A stretch of DNA of 64,000 nt from JAGGTJ01 sp964457545 (GCA_964457545.1 CAYWEN010000015.1:1-64000); one strand, 5' to 3'; shown: positions 16,361 through 26,118, counted from the first letter of the stretch. Notes: a model not told the origin generated them from the sequence alone. Made by a program: numbers and translations.

Positions 16361-16749
16361 AATCCATATTCCTCCTTCTGTTTTTCCTTTCACATCCTGC
16401 AACCGGATAATCAGATTCAACAAAGCACATCCTGCAATATACACAGAAAGGCTGTTTAATCATGGTAATTTTCCGCAAACCGGTATGGCTTAATGTGCCC
16501 GGCACAGCAAGTATTGATGTTGCAAAAAACAGCTATTTGCGGATAAAAACAACCCCTGATCATAAAAAAACATCTGTTCAATCCGATTAATTTAACAAAG
16601 ATATCTGTTTTTATCAAGCTATGAAATAAAAATATCCAAAGCCATGCAAGGTCATTGTCCTGCAAAAGACAATGGGATGTTCACACAAAAAAACCCGAAA
16701 AGGCATAAAGACCTTTTCGGGTAAAGGGGAGAAGAAGAGGAGAGAATAA
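16361..16749. other. Intergenic region, terminator only
   Basis: Between the biotin carrier and the FN3/PKD gene there is no supported gene. The only clear element is the minus-strand terminator near 16687-16722. The middle part contains short scraps resembling the dispersed repeat but too degraded to list. Confidence 0.5.
16687..16722 (-). terminator. Intrinsic terminator of the FN3/PKD gene
   Basis: On the minus strand ACCCGAAAAGG (from 16722 downward) pairs perfectly with CCTTTTCGGGT, with an 8-nt loop, followed by seven T residues. The stem is 11 bp. It lies 28 nt after the stop codon of the secreted FN3/PKD protein. Confidence 0.92.
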
Positions 16750-17667
16750 TTACTGTTGCACAACAGGTTTTGATGGAGGCAAAGGTATCCCTGGCCTGAC
16801 AGTGATATGTGTTACTGCCTGCCCTGTCAATGAATCCGTATCTGTCACAGTCAGAGTAACCTTGTATACAGTATCTGAAGAAACATTGCCATATGTATGC
16901 GTAACATTTTGACCAGTTCCTGTATGACCATCACCAAAATCCCATGTCCAGGATGCTATTGTGCTGTAATAGGCTTGTCCACTTCCGCCAAAATTTACCT
17001 TCAACAAGGCATAACCTGTTGTCGGATTTGCACTTATAGTTGCAGTCGGCGGCAAATGAGCTGTGGCTGAAACATGGGCAGTATGACTGTAATTACCGGA
17101 GCTGTCATATGTAAAGGCAGAATAGTAACAGGTCATGCCATTTTGCACCGGAACATGTGTAAAAGTGACGCTATCACCCCGTACCCCCTCCATGTTGCAG
17201 ACCAACTGCCCATCATTGTAATCAGTTGGCCATTTATCCGTCCGGTAACGAACCATAACTCCTTTAAAATCAGTATCAACCGGATTGGTCCAGGAAAGAA
17301 CAATCTTCCCGTTACCCGGGACAGCAACAAAATCCGTAACATCTCCGGGCGGTGTAATATCGCTTGTAGGAGTAGGCCACACAACCTCATTGGAATTGCC
17401 GCTTTCACCATAACTGTTAAACGCACGTACAACAAGATAGTATTTCTTACTCGCATCTAATGTCGCAGTATAATCGGTAACCGTCCCATTAACCTCACCC
17501 AACAGTTCGGGATAAGGTCCATTAGCAGAAAAACCATAGTAAATCCTGTAACCATCAACAGTTCCGGAACTGGCATCCCATTTGAAATGGACATCTGTCG
17601 CAAAGGCAGATGTCGCAAACAACAGCACCATAATACAAGAAAAATACATATACCATTTTGTTTTCAT
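16750..17667 (-). CDS. Secreted protein with fibronectin type III and PKD domains
   Basis: The 305-residue protein begins with a signal peptide (MKTKWYMYFSCIMVLLFATSAFA). Two FN3-like domains follow, at about residues 24-115 (VHFKWDASSGTVDGYRIYYG) and 120-215 (GKIVLSWTNPVDTDFKGVMVRY). A PKD domain spans about 220-295 (WTWDFGDGHTGTGQNVTHTY). It ends in a short proline-rich tail. These are binding and scaffold modules, so an extracellular adhesion or polymer-binding role is plausible, but there is no catalytic domain. The ATG at 17667 follows GGAG. It has its own terminator and is about 110 nt downstream of xerD. Confidence 0.87.
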   Translation of the reverse strand: MKTKWYMYFSCIMVLLFATSAFATDVHFKWDASSGTVDGYRIYYGFSANGPYPELLGEVNGTVTDYTATLDASKKYYLVVRAFNSYGESGNSNEVVWPTPTSDITPPGDVTDFVAVPGNGKIVLSWTNPVDTDFKGVMVRYRTDKWPTDYNDGQLVCNMEGVRGDSVTFTHVPVQNGMTCYYSAFTYDSSGNYSHTAHVSATAHLPPTATISANPTTGYALLKVNFGGSGQAYYSTIASWTWDFGDGHTGTGQNVTHTYGNVSSDTVYKVTLTVTDTDSLTGQAVTHITVRPGIPLPPSKPVVQQ

Positions 17668-17777
17668 ATGCTTTCTCCATAAAAAGAACAAATCCTGCAA
17701 AAACATTTGCAATACTTATACCATTCAAAGAACACCTGATTATATCAATCCGTTTGCATACAAGCAGAAAAATGCAT

Positions 17778-18662
17778 TCAGGGCCTTGGATGGCATCTGC
17801 CATGTAACTCTATCAGATGTTTCCTTGTCACATGAGTATATATCTGGGTAGTTGATATATCTTCATGTCCCAACATGACCTGCACTGACCTAAGATCACA
17901 CCCCCCTTCAAGCAGATGACTCGCAAAAGAATGCCTCAAGGTATGAGGTGTGACTGCTTTGGATATACCTGCCATTGCAGCATAGCGTTTTATAATCTTC
18001 CAGAACCCCTGCCTTGTAAGAGGCCTGCCCTGGTGCCCCAGAAAAACAAAAACAGGATTAAAGTTTTTTGCAGCCTGAATCTGTCTGGCGCCTGATATAT
18101 AAGCCTTAAGTGCCTCCACAGCCTTTTGTCCCATTGGTACGGCCCTTTCTTTTGAGCCCTTGCCCATTGTAATCAGAAAGCCAGACTCAAGATTGATTCC
18201 AGACATCCTGAGAAGCACAAGCTCCGAGACCCTTAAACCAGTGGCATAAAGGACTTCCAGCATGGCCGCATCTCTCTGGCCCTTTGCAGTGGATATGTCA
18301 GGCTGGGCCAAAAGCCTGTCAACCTCTTTCCTGCTCAGGATATCAGGCAGATTCTGTGCCAGTTTGGGAGAATCAACAAGCCTGGCCGGATTATTCTTTA
18401 TCTCTCCCTCTGCGACAAGAAATCGAAAAAACATCCTTACAGAAGAGATATTTCTTGCAACACTCCTCTGGGAAAGCCTGTCAGCAAGAATGGCCACATA
18501 ATCCATGATATGAGATCGGGATACATCCTTTATGGAAACAGACCTGTCCTTAAGAAAACAAAAGAATTCTCTCAGATCCCTGCTGTATGCCTGAACAGTA
18601 TTATCTGAAAGGCCCCGCTCAACCTTAAGGTATAAAAAAAAATGGTCTGCCATATCATCCAT
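17778..18662 (-). CDS. xerD: Tyrosine recombinase XerC/XerD
   Basis: This 294-residue recombinase is the length of chromosome dimer-resolution XerC/D proteins. It has an N-terminal SAM-like core-binding domain (residues 1-85) and a catalytic domain with all expected residues: Arg in ATGLRVSELVLL, Lys in GKGSKERAVPMG, HTLRHSFASHLL, GHEDISTTQIYTHV with the nucleophilic Tyr. It acts with a partner recombinase and FtsK at dif. I call it XerD-like, but XerC versus XerD cannot be settled without comparison. It is not flanked by integron or prophage genes, which favours a housekeeping role. Confidence 0.9.
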   Translation of the reverse strand: MDDMADHFFLYLKVERGLSDNTVQAYSRDLREFFCFLKDRSVSIKDVSRSHIMDYVAILADRLSQRSVARNISSVRMFFRFLVAEGEIKNNPARLVDSPKLAQNLPDILSRKEVDRLLAQPDISTAKGQRDAAMLEVLYATGLRVSELVLLRMSGINLESGFLITMGKGSKERAVPMGQKAVEALKAYISGARQIQAAKNFNPVFVFLGHQGRPLTRQGFWKIIKRYAAMAGISKAVTPHTLRHSFASHLLEGGCDLRSVQVMLGHEDISTTQIYTHVTRKHLIELHGRCHPRP

Positions 18663-18767
18663 TTTCCACTCTCCCTTTCAGTCTAACAAAAAAAACAGCA
18701 AGTTTTCCATCCGTAAACAAAAACAAGACAAAAGGCCAAATCTGCAGCCTCCTACAGGAGATGGGAT

Positions 18768-18843
18768 GTATCAGCTCAACAATAGGGGAATAACAGCGAA
18801 CGTACCACCGGGGCAGGTTGAAAACCCAAAAGCACCCTTAGGG
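18768..18843 (-). repeat. Fold-back repeat element, copy 3
   Basis: Read on the minus strand, the right-hand part matches copies 1 and 2: CCCCGGTGGTACGTTCGCTG then a TTGAGCTGATAC end. Its hairpin arms are CAGGTTTTGAACCC and GGGTTTTCAACCTG, different in sequence from the other copies but still complementary. The outer left arm seen in the other copies is missing or unrecognisable here. Confidence 0.6.
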
Positions 18844-18875
18844 TTCAAAACCTGTGGACAAGTACTATGGATTCA

Positions 18876-19982
18876 TCAGAAATCATAAAAACTGTTCGCT
18901 CTCGTAAGGATTCTGGCACCATCTGTGTTGATCAAAACCATCTCTTCAAGCCTTACACCACCAAGACCAGGGATATATATTCCAGGCTCCACAGTAAACA
19001 CCATTCCTTCCTTAATAACTACTGGTCCTGTAACCCCAAGCCGTGGTCTTTCATGAACAGCAAGGCCTACACCATGACCCAGGGCATGTTTGAAAAAATC
19101 TCCATAACCGGCATCATTTATGATATCTCTGGCCAGGGAATCGGCTGTATCTGTACTCATGCCGGGTTTTATACCTTCAATGGCCCGTAACTGTGCCTGT
19201 CGTACTGTTCTGTAAATTTTCCCAAACTCAGGGGTTGGATCCTGCAAAAACACTGTCCTTGTTATATCCGAACAATAACCTTCGAATTCAAGTCCTATAT
19301 CAAGAACAACGGGCTCATGAGATTCAATCTTGCGGTCAGTAGGAACAGCATGAGGCAATGCACTGTTTGACCCCGATGCAACAATTGGAGGAAAAGCCAG
19401 GCCATCAGCTCCGGAATCATGTATCATGCACTGGATCTTCCAGGCTATCTCCTTTTCTGACATCCCGGGTTCAAGATCATCAACAACTGCATCCATAACC
19501 TCAGAAATCATGACAGCAGAGGTTTCAATGGCATGAATTTCATGTTCATCTTTTATCTCCCGCATATCCTCTATCATACAGTTCAAGGGACTGAGAGAAA
19601 CAGGTTCGGAAGCCTTTGACAGTATAGCAGAGATGTCACGGTATACCCCCCATGTCAGGTGTTTTTCCTCAAAACCAAGGTTTTTTGTCCCCATCATGGT
19701 TACAATACCGCCAAGACCTTCAAGCATATTTTTATCAATGGTCTTTATATCAAAATCTTCTGCCTCATTTCTGGCCTGTATTGTATAACGTGAGTCTGTA
19801 ACAAGAAAACAGTTGTCCTTATTTATTAAAAGACAACCGGACGACTCGGTAATCGTAGAATCCTTTGCACTATATCCCGACAGATATCGCCTGTTCTCAG
19901 ATGAAATCACCCATGCAGTATCCGGTTCTGCCATAGAGAGTCTCTCTCTTAAGGCAGCAATCCGCCTATGAAACAAAGACAT
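18876..19982 (-). CDS. M24 family Xaa-Pro aminopeptidase
   Basis: The 368-residue protein has a creatinase-like N-terminal domain (about residues 1-130) and a C-terminal pita-bread metallopeptidase domain. Metal ligands are visible as the aspartates in VLDIGLEFEGYCSDITRTVF, His in HALGHGVGLAVHE, and the glutamates in TVEPGIYIPG and VRLEEMVLI. It should remove N-terminal residues preceding proline. I chose the ATG at 19982 behind GGGGAGG; the frame reaches 20012. It lies about 130 nt downstream of ligA and could be cotranscribed with it. Confidence 0.92.
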   Translation of the reverse strand: MSLFHRRIAALRERLSMAEPDTAWVISSENRRYLSGYSAKDSTITESSGCLLINKDNCFLVTDSRYTIQARNEAEDFDIKTIDKNMLEGLGGIVTMMGTKNLGFEEKHLTWGVYRDISAILSKASEPVSLSPLNCMIEDMREIKDEHEIHAIETSAVMISEVMDAVVDDLEPGMSEKEIAWKIQCMIHDSGADGLAFPPIVASGSNSALPHAVPTDRKIESHEPVVLDIGLEFEGYCSDITRTVFLQDPTPEFGKIYRTVRQAQLRAIEGIKPGMSTDTADSLARDIINDAGYGDFFKHALGHGVGLAVHERPRLGVTGPVVIKEGMVFTVEPGIYIPGLGGVRLEEMVLINTDGARILTRANSFYDF

Positions 19983-20115
19983 GTCACCATTCCTCCCCAA
20001 ATTGCTGCACACAAATATCTGTTGTTAACAATTTCGGCAACAGACAGTAACGAGATACATGAGACGGTCAAAAAGACATACCCGCCAGTATTCAAAGGCA
20101 ACCCGCAACATGTGC

Positions 20116-22341
20116 CTAATCCCCCCGTACAGGTCCAATAAGATCAAGAAAATCTGCTTCATCAATAACAGCAATCCCTCTTTCTCTTGCCTTTTCGAGT
20201 TTTGAGCCTGGTGATTTTCCTGCAACAAGATAATCAACAGAAGATGTTACCTGCGAAGAAACCCTCCCTCCCTTTTTCTTAATCAGGCTACTGGCCTCTG
20301 ATCTTGTCATGCTGTCAAGGGTACCGGTGAAAACAAAGGTTTTGCCTGCAACAGAACTGTCAAGATATGTTGTATCTTCCTCAACATCTTCAAAAGTAAC
20401 ACCTGCATCAAACAGATGGCGGATCTCTTCGAGGTTAGAATCATCATCAAAATAATTAAGCAGACTAACAGCAATCTTGTCACCCAGGCCCTTGATCGTC
20501 ATTAAAGGCCTCTTAGGCCATCTTATCACAGACACAAAACCGAGAAAACGCAACAACCTGCCACAGCAATCAGACATAATATCAAGGACATCATTTTTTG
20601 AAACAAGAAATTCTGACAGGACATCTTCATCATCGAGCAGGTTTACCCGGTTAATTCCATTGAGCAATTCAGCAACAAACAAGGCAAGTCTTAACTCATA
20701 AACCGCTTCCTGAAAGGCATTCCAGGTCTTGTACTCCTTTGCAAGAAGATCTGCAGCATATTCTCCCACATGTCTGATACCAAGGCCGTATATAAACCTT
20801 GCAAGGGTTGTTTTCTTGCTCCTTTCTATTGCCTCAAGCAGATTATCAGCCGTTTTTACATCAACCTTGTCAAGCCTCATAAGGGTATCACGGTCAAGAC
20901 GATATATATCAGCTTTTTCCGATATAAAACCATTCTGAATAAGACGCACTATCGTCTTTTCACCCAAACCCTTAATATCCATTGCCCCCTTGGATACAAA
21001 GTGTTTCATTGTCTCTTTTATCTGGGCAGGACAATCAGGATTAGGACACCTTACTACCTTTTCCACACCATCATTTACAACCACAGCATTACACACCGGA
21101 CATCTGTCCGGCATAACAAATCTCTTTTCAGATCCGGTCCTTCTGGACTTTATAACCTGCACAATCTCGGGGATCACATCCCCTGCCCTCTGGACAATAA
21201 CCAGATCATTCTCACGTATATCCTTCCTCGCTATCTCTTCCTGGTTATGAAGAGTGGCCCTTTTCACAACAACACCACCAATTTCAACAGGTTCCAGATG
21301 GGCCACCGGTGTCAGAGCACCAGTCCGTCCTACCTGGACATCAATCTTTAACACCCTGGTAACCTCCTGAATGGGTTTGAACTTATATGCAACGGCCCAT
21401 CTCGGACTTCTGGTTTTCTGTCCCAGCCTGTCCTGCAAATCAAGACGATTTACCTTGATAACGGCACCATCTATCTCGTATGGCAAGTCCAGTCTGATGT
21501 CTTCAAGATGATGACATAGCCTGATAATCTCATCAACAGAACTGCACAAATATATGAAGGGTCTGTTTACCCGAAGGCCAAGGGCCTGAAGATCAAGCAT
21601 TAACTCATATTGTGTCTTATAAAGCATGGGAATTACCCTGCCGACCCCATAACAAAACATGTCAAGGCGCCTTTTCGCTGTTACCCTGGAATCGAGCTGT
21701 CTCAGAGAACCTGCGGCGGCATTACGCGGGTTTGCAAAAAGTGACATGTTTTTCAGCAGCCTTTCCCTGTTCAAATCTTCAAAGGCATGCTTTTCCATAT
21801 ATACCTCCCCCCTGACTTCAAGCAGATCAGGTACGGGAAGGTCCTTGGCATGTCTTTGCAACACCAGGGGTACGGAGATAATTGTTTTTATATTCCTGGT
21901 TACATCCTCGCCAACATAGCCATCCCCTCTTGTAGAAGCCACAACAAGATGACCTTTCTCATAAACAATTTCAACAGCAAGACCATCCATTTTTGGTTCT
22001 ACCGTATATTCAATAACAGGATATTCCGGTAAAAGTCTTCTGATCCTGGCATCAAACTCTCTTATCCCGTTGTCATCAAAGACATTGTCCAGACTCAACA
22101 TGGGGACAGAATGCCTGACCTGAGCAAAGGCTTTCTGTGGAGCACCCCCTACCCGCTGAGTAGGAGAATCAGGAGTTACAAGTTCAGGATGTGCCTTTTC
22201 AATTTCAAGCAATCTGTTAAAAAGCCTGTCATATTCTGCATCTGAGATCTCAGGTGAATCCATCACATAGTACATCTCATTGTGATGTCTTATCTCTTCT
22301 CTGAGCTTTTCTGCTTCTTCTTTGAAGTTTTCCATAGGCAT
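20116..22341 (-). CDS. ligA: NAD-dependent DNA ligase with an insertion
   Basis: LigA seals nicks during replication and repair using NAD. The 741-residue protein shows domain Ia (HNEMYYVMDSPEISDAEYD), the adenylation lysine in EPKMDGLAVE, an OB fold, a four-cysteine zinc finger (CPVCNAVVVNDGVEKVVRCP...C), HhH repeats and a C-terminal BRCT domain (GKTFVFTGTLDSMTRSEA). It is about 70 residues longer than typical LigA. The excess lies in the HhH region, between ARFIYGLGIRHVGEYAADLL and LMTIKGLGDKIAVSLL, where about 60 residues with no obvious counterpart occur (YELRLALFVAELLNGINRV onward). The reading frame is intact, so the insert is translated. Confidence 0.95.
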   Translation of the reverse strand: MPMENFKEEAEKLREEIRHHNEMYYVMDSPEISDAEYDRLFNRLLEIEKAHPELVTPDSPTQRVGGAPQKAFAQVRHSVPMLSLDNVFDDNGIREFDARIRRLLPEYPVIEYTVEPKMDGLAVEIVYEKGHLVVASTRGDGYVGEDVTRNIKTIISVPLVLQRHAKDLPVPDLLEVRGEVYMEKHAFEDLNRERLLKNMSLFANPRNAAAGSLRQLDSRVTAKRRLDMFCYGVGRVIPMLYKTQYELMLDLQALGLRVNRPFIYLCSSVDEIIRLCHHLEDIRLDLPYEIDGAVIKVNRLDLQDRLGQKTRSPRWAVAYKFKPIQEVTRVLKIDVQVGRTGALTPVAHLEPVEIGGVVVKRATLHNQEEIARKDIRENDLVIVQRAGDVIPEIVQVIKSRRTGSEKRFVMPDRCPVCNAVVVNDGVEKVVRCPNPDCPAQIKETMKHFVSKGAMDIKGLGEKTIVRLIQNGFISEKADIYRLDRDTLMRLDKVDVKTADNLLEAIERSKKTTLARFIYGLGIRHVGEYAADLLAKEYKTWNAFQEAVYELRLALFVAELLNGINRVNLLDDEDVLSEFLVSKNDVLDIMSDCCGRLLRFLGFVSVIRWPKRPLMTIKGLGDKIAVSLLNYFDDDSNLEEIRHLFDAGVTFEDVEEDTTYLDSSVAGKTFVFTGTLDSMTRSEASSLIKKKGGRVSSQVTSSVDYLVAGKSPGSKLEKARERGIAVIDEADFLDLIGPVRGD

Positions 22342-22833
22342 ATGATTAAAATAATTCCATTTGTTAATTAATAATTATATGATTATCATATATATTTATC
22401 AACAACCCTGTCATCTCCCTAAAATCCGCGATCAGTTTTGTGCAAGTTGCGGCCTGCGCCTTTTGGCGGCAAAAAATCTCCTCCGGGAGTTTTGTGAATC
22501 TCGACCAACGGTTATTTAAAGTGTGTTGTGCCCGGCCTGCCCAATGAATGGCATCTGTTTTATCATCCATGATCATCTCGCTGATTCAGATCACGTTGCC
22601 TGGTTGCAACATATCCCTACCTGATTCAACGAGGTTTTTCAAACTATTTTATGCCAGGTTACCCCCTATCACGGATCCTGGATCATGAAAAGGCTGCAGC
22701 ACATCCAATAATAAAGGCGTTTAAAAATCCCAGCCACGGACACGGGATATTTCAGCAATGAAAATCTTGATGAAACAATTTCGTTAAAATATACAGGGTA
22801 ATACAGGATATTGACAAAACAAAGGAGGTTACG
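22342..22833. other. Divergent intergenic region between ligA and the DUF6178 gene
   Basis: About 490 nt with outward-facing genes on both sides should hold promoters for both. An AT-rich block (about 22345-22400) lies next to ligA. No hexamer pair was convincing enough to call, and no RNA gene or repeat was recognised. Confidence 0.4.
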
Positions 22834-24552
22834 TTGCGAAACAGGGAACACAACAATAAGGACACACTCATAGTGCAGAAATCAACAGGAGATGAAATTT
22901 TAAGACAGAAAATCTCCCTTTTGAATGGTCAGGAGATACTTGACTTCTTTCTGGAACAGACAGATGCACGCAAAACGGTCCAAAATCTCCCGGAAGGTGA
23001 TTTTTACTGGCTTGTAAAAAAAATTGGCGAGAATGACTGTCTACCTCTGATTGAACTGGCATCAAAAAATCAGTTGCAGTACATACTTGATATTGAAATA
23101 TGGAAAAAAGACCGCATGGACGTCAATATCACATTCAACTGGTTACACAGGATACTGTTATCAGATCCCGAAAGACTGGCAAAATGGATATTTGAGGATC
23201 TACAAAAAACAGCGGCATTGTTTTTTTTAAAAACAATCCAGGTAGACATAAGAGAGGAAGATGAACCCTACAATATAAAAGAAGGTTTTTTTACGCTTGA
23301 CGGAACATTTTATATCAAGTCCATGAATGAAGATATGAACGAGGATATTCAGTTATTATGCAGAGCCATGGCAAGGGTTGATCTTAAGAATTATCATAAC
23401 CTGATCTTAAATTTTACGGGTATCCTGCCTGCTGAAACAGAAGAGGAACTTTACAGGCTCAGAAACGTCAGACTCGCTGAACATGGTTTTCTTCCATATG
23501 ACGAGGCAATAGCGATTTACAGTCCCCTTAAAAAAACAGCCCTCAAGCAGAAAGGACAGACTGTAAAAGCCAGCAAATGGATTCAGGAGGAAGAAACAGG
23601 CAATTCTGTGCCTATACTTCCAATTTTCTATGCGCAGGATTTCACTGCATTGATAAAGGCATTTTATGATGTGCACAATCATGGATACACAGACAAACTA
23701 AAAATGGAATTTGCTGCACTCTGCAACACAATTATCTCTGCAAACACAAACCATGCAGACAACTTTGACACATTGGTAAAGATATGCAGGCAGGCAGCAG
23801 GATACTTGAATATCGCACTGGAACATACATGCGGAGACGATACAAGGCTTGCAGTGGAAACAATAATCAACAATCCGTTGGATTCTGTTTTCAGAGTAGG
23901 GTTCGGTATGGCCCTGAAGTTGAAATGGAAGGCAAAACAATGGCTGCAAAAAAGTTGGTTCAAAAGGCAAGGTTTTGATAACACATTCTGGGGAGATATG
24001 TATGGAGGTGTCCTTACCGGTGTTCTGCTTGAAAGACCAATGTTCTGCATAAACAAAGATCAAAAAGAAGAATTCAGAAGTTTTGAGAGCATGTCTGAGC
24101 TAAAAGAAGCCACAGATATCTTGGACAAAATTATTGCCCTGGACAATTTGCTGGAATCTTTGGAGATGGAAACAGAAGACAGGCCGAGTTTTCCTGATCA
24201 TACCACATTTATTCCCCTTGTCTTTAATTTCTGGTCACGCAAATTCCTTGGAATGAAACCATCCTTTTCAGGAATCAGCATAGAAAAGGCAAAAGAGATG
24301 TTTGCCATGTTACGCATACAGGACAAACACCCTCCCTTTCAAATGAAAGGATTTGAACAGCAGTTTATATCTGATATGATGAAACATCTTCCACCAACCG
24401 AACACAATACAGATGATATGTTAAAAAAGGCCCTTTCAGAGCTATGGAATATGTTTAAAGAGACATTCATGTCTGTCTCCATTGATAATCTTGACCCACG
24501 ATACATGATGGATTTCATATGGGCAGAAGAAAAAACAAGATTACAGGGATAA
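22834..24552 (+). CDS. DUF6178 family protein
   Basis: This soluble 572-residue protein matches the DUF6178 family as I recall it from sulfate-reducing and related Desulfobacterota: KISLLNGQEILDFFLEQTDARKTVQNLP, DFYWLVKKIGENDCLPLIELAS and the W...DRMDV..TFNWLHRIL segment. Function is unknown; no catalytic motif, membrane segment or signal peptide is visible. It uses a TTG start at 22834, six bases after AAAGGAGG, which is the only start in good register. It stands alone, with ligA divergent and the radical SAM gene convergent. Confidence 0.75.
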   Translation: MRNREHNNKDTLIVQKSTGDEILRQKISLLNGQEILDFFLEQTDARKTVQNLPEGDFYWLVKKIGENDCLPLIELASKNQLQYILDIEIWKKDRMDVNITFNWLHRILLSDPERLAKWIFEDLQKTAALFFLKTIQVDIREEDEPYNIKEGFFTLDGTFYIKSMNEDMNEDIQLLCRAMARVDLKNYHNLILNFTGILPAETEEELYRLRNVRLAEHGFLPYDEAIAIYSPLKKTALKQKGQTVKASKWIQEEETGNSVPILPIFYAQDFTALIKAFYDVHNHGYTDKLKMEFAALCNTIISANTNHADNFDTLVKICRQAAGYLNIALEHTCGDDTRLAVETIINNPLDSVFRVGFGMALKLKWKAKQWLQKSWFKRQGFDNTFWGDMYGGVLTGVLLERPMFCINKDQKEEFRSFESMSELKEATDILDKIIALDNLLESLEMETEDRPSFPDHTTFIPLVFNFWSRKFLGMKPSFSGISIEKAKEMFAMLRIQDKHPPFQMKGFEQQFISDMMKHLPPTEHNTDDMLKKALSELWNMFKETFMSVSIDNLDPRYMMDFIWAEEKTRLQG

Positions 24553-24576
24553 AATCAGGACAACACACAAGCCGTC

Positions 24577-24607
24577 CCATGAAACACGGCCGTTACGTGT
24601 TTCATGG
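24577..24607. terminator. 12-bp perfect hairpin between convergent genes
   Basis: CCATGAAACACG (24577-24588) pairs perfectly with CGTGTTTCATGG (24596-24607) around a 7-nt loop. It lies between the stops of the DUF6178 gene and the radical SAM gene. Neither side has a T-run, so it is either a non-canonical bidirectional terminator or a 3'-end stabilising structure. Confidence 0.6.
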
Positions 24608-24634
24608 AATCCATTATGACCGACACAAACAGAT

Positions 24635-26029
24635 CTATCCTGCCCAGCAAAATGATTCCTCTGTTTCATCTTTATACCCGTCCCACAAATAGGCATCTTC
24701 CCTTCCATTGGCAATAACACGAAAGGCATATCGCACCTGTTCCTCATAAAACCGGCAGTATGGAGCAGGAGCCTTCATGGTTCCGTGCAGGGAATGCACT
24801 TCAGCAGGGCATGGAGACCCGCAAAAATGTCTTATGGCACATGAGCAACAGGGTTCTATATCTTCCACCTTCCGACCCGTTGTCTCTATAAAGGCAGAAC
24901 TTGCGATTACATCTTTTATATCATCTTCGTATATATTTCCGCCCTTAAATGCAGGGAAACCTATAAACTCACTACAGGGGAACAAATCACCATGTGCGGA
25001 TAGGGCAAAAAAGCACCTTCCGCCTCCACAAGGAGAAATATCACACATGAGCCGCCTCGATGTAGGCCCTATAATTGCAGCAAGGATATTGGCAAAATTG
25101 GTAACAACCAGCTTTTTTCCTGTCTTTTTATAAAGTTCATATGTCTTGTCCAATGCATCAAAAAAGTACTTAGCAAGAACAAGATCATCCGGTTTAAGCT
25201 CCAACCCTCCTTGACGGGTACAACGAACAGGATTAAACATCACCATCCCCACACCAGATTCCGCAAAAAAATCGACCATTTCCGGCAAAGCATGGACATT
25301 CTTTTTTGTTACAGTGGCAATGACATTAAAGGCAGGATAAGAGGCCAATTTTTCCATCACTTTCACTATATGAGAAAAAGAACCTGTGCCGTTCCAGTTT
25401 TTCCTTGTCAGATCAGCAACATCGGCTTTTGGTCCATCAAGTGATATCCCTATCCCAACCTCATGTTCCTGTAAAAATGAAATGGCCTCATCATCAAGCA
25501 ACGATGCATTGGTCTGAACACCAAAAACAAAATCATCACTAAATTTTTCTATCCCTGCAAACATGGCATCACGTGCCATCATAGGCTCACTGCCATGGAA
25601 TATAACCTGCGGTCTCATTTTTTCAGGCAGATGACCGCGAAAATAGCTCAACAAACGGGCCAAGGCATCTTCCAGCTCCTGTGTCGTCATATTTTTGCCG
25701 TTTCTGCGCATGTCCTCCGGCAGATAGCAGTAGGAGCAGTTAAAATTGCAACGTTCCGTAGGATTAAAGTATACAGCAGAAGGGGTCAGACCAAACCTCA
25801 TATGATTCATCTCCCTGGCAAATATCTCTGACTGCTTCCTGAAATCCCGAACAAGACTTCCGGAAAGGGCATCCGGAAGGGCATCCCTTTCTACAAGAGC
25901 CCAAAAAGCGGTATCTGGCTCTACAACCGCAACCCGATCAAGAAGCCCAACTTCCAGCACATCAAAATGAGGACCATATCCGGTATTTGCATAGGGAGAA
26001 TCCGTACTGTTTATTGTATTATTCATCAT
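24635..26029 (-). CDS. cbpB: Radical SAM/SPASM peptide-modifying enzyme, CbpB-like
   Basis: The 464-residue enzyme has a radical SAM core with the cluster motif CNFNCSYC (cysteines about 94, 98 and 101) within YFNPTERCNFNCSYCYLPED. A C-terminal SPASM domain (about residues 325-435) carries at least eight further cysteines, including CDISPCGGGRC and PCCSCAIRHFCGSPCP, expected to bind auxiliary 4Fe-4S clusters. SPASM enzymes typically modify ribosomal peptides. The gene for a 35-residue peptide lies just upstream with a hairpin between them, and both follow a cobalamin riboswitch. This arrangement matches my recollection of the CbpB family. GTG 26032 and ATG 26029 or 26026 are possible starts; AGGAAAG lies upstream. 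Confidence 0.85.
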   Translation of the reverse strand: MMNNTINSTDSPYANTGYGPHFDVLEVGLLDRVAVVEPDTAFWALVERDALPDALSGSLVRDFRKQSEIFAREMNHMRFGLTPSAVYFNPTERCNFNCSYCYLPEDMRRNGKNMTTQELEDALARLLSYFRGHLPEKMRPQVIFHGSEPMMARDAMFAGIEKFSDDFVFGVQTNASLLDDEAISFLQEHEVGIGISLDGPKADVADLTRKNWNGTGSFSHIVKVMEKLASYPAFNVIATVTKKNVHALPEMVDFFAESGVGMVMFNPVRCTRQGGLELKPDDLVLAKYFFDALDKTYELYKKTGKKLVVTNFANILAAIIGPTSRRLMCDISPCGGGRCFFALSAHGDLFPCSEFIGFPAFKGGNIYEDDIKDVIASSAFIETTGRKVEDIEPCCSCAIRHFCGSPCPAEVHSLHGTMKAPAPYCRFYEEQVRYAFRVIANGREDAYLWDGYKDETEESFCWAG

Positions 26030-26073
26030 CACAATCTTTCCTGTTTAGGGGTTGTTCTTTATCACTTCAAAGA

Positions 26074-26107
26074 GGTTGTCCAAAACCAAAAACATCTTTG
26101 GACAACC
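26074..26107 (-). promoter_or_regulatory. 11-bp hairpin between peptide gene and radical SAM gene
   Basis: On the minus strand GGTTGTCCAAA and TTTGGACAACC form a perfect 11-bp stem with a loop of about 12 nt, starting 12 nt after the peptide stop codon. There is no T-run. In RiPP operons such a structure often limits read-through or protects the precursor mRNA, giving more peptide than enzyme. Confidence 0.65.
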
Positions 26108-26118
26108 CCGCACAAGAT

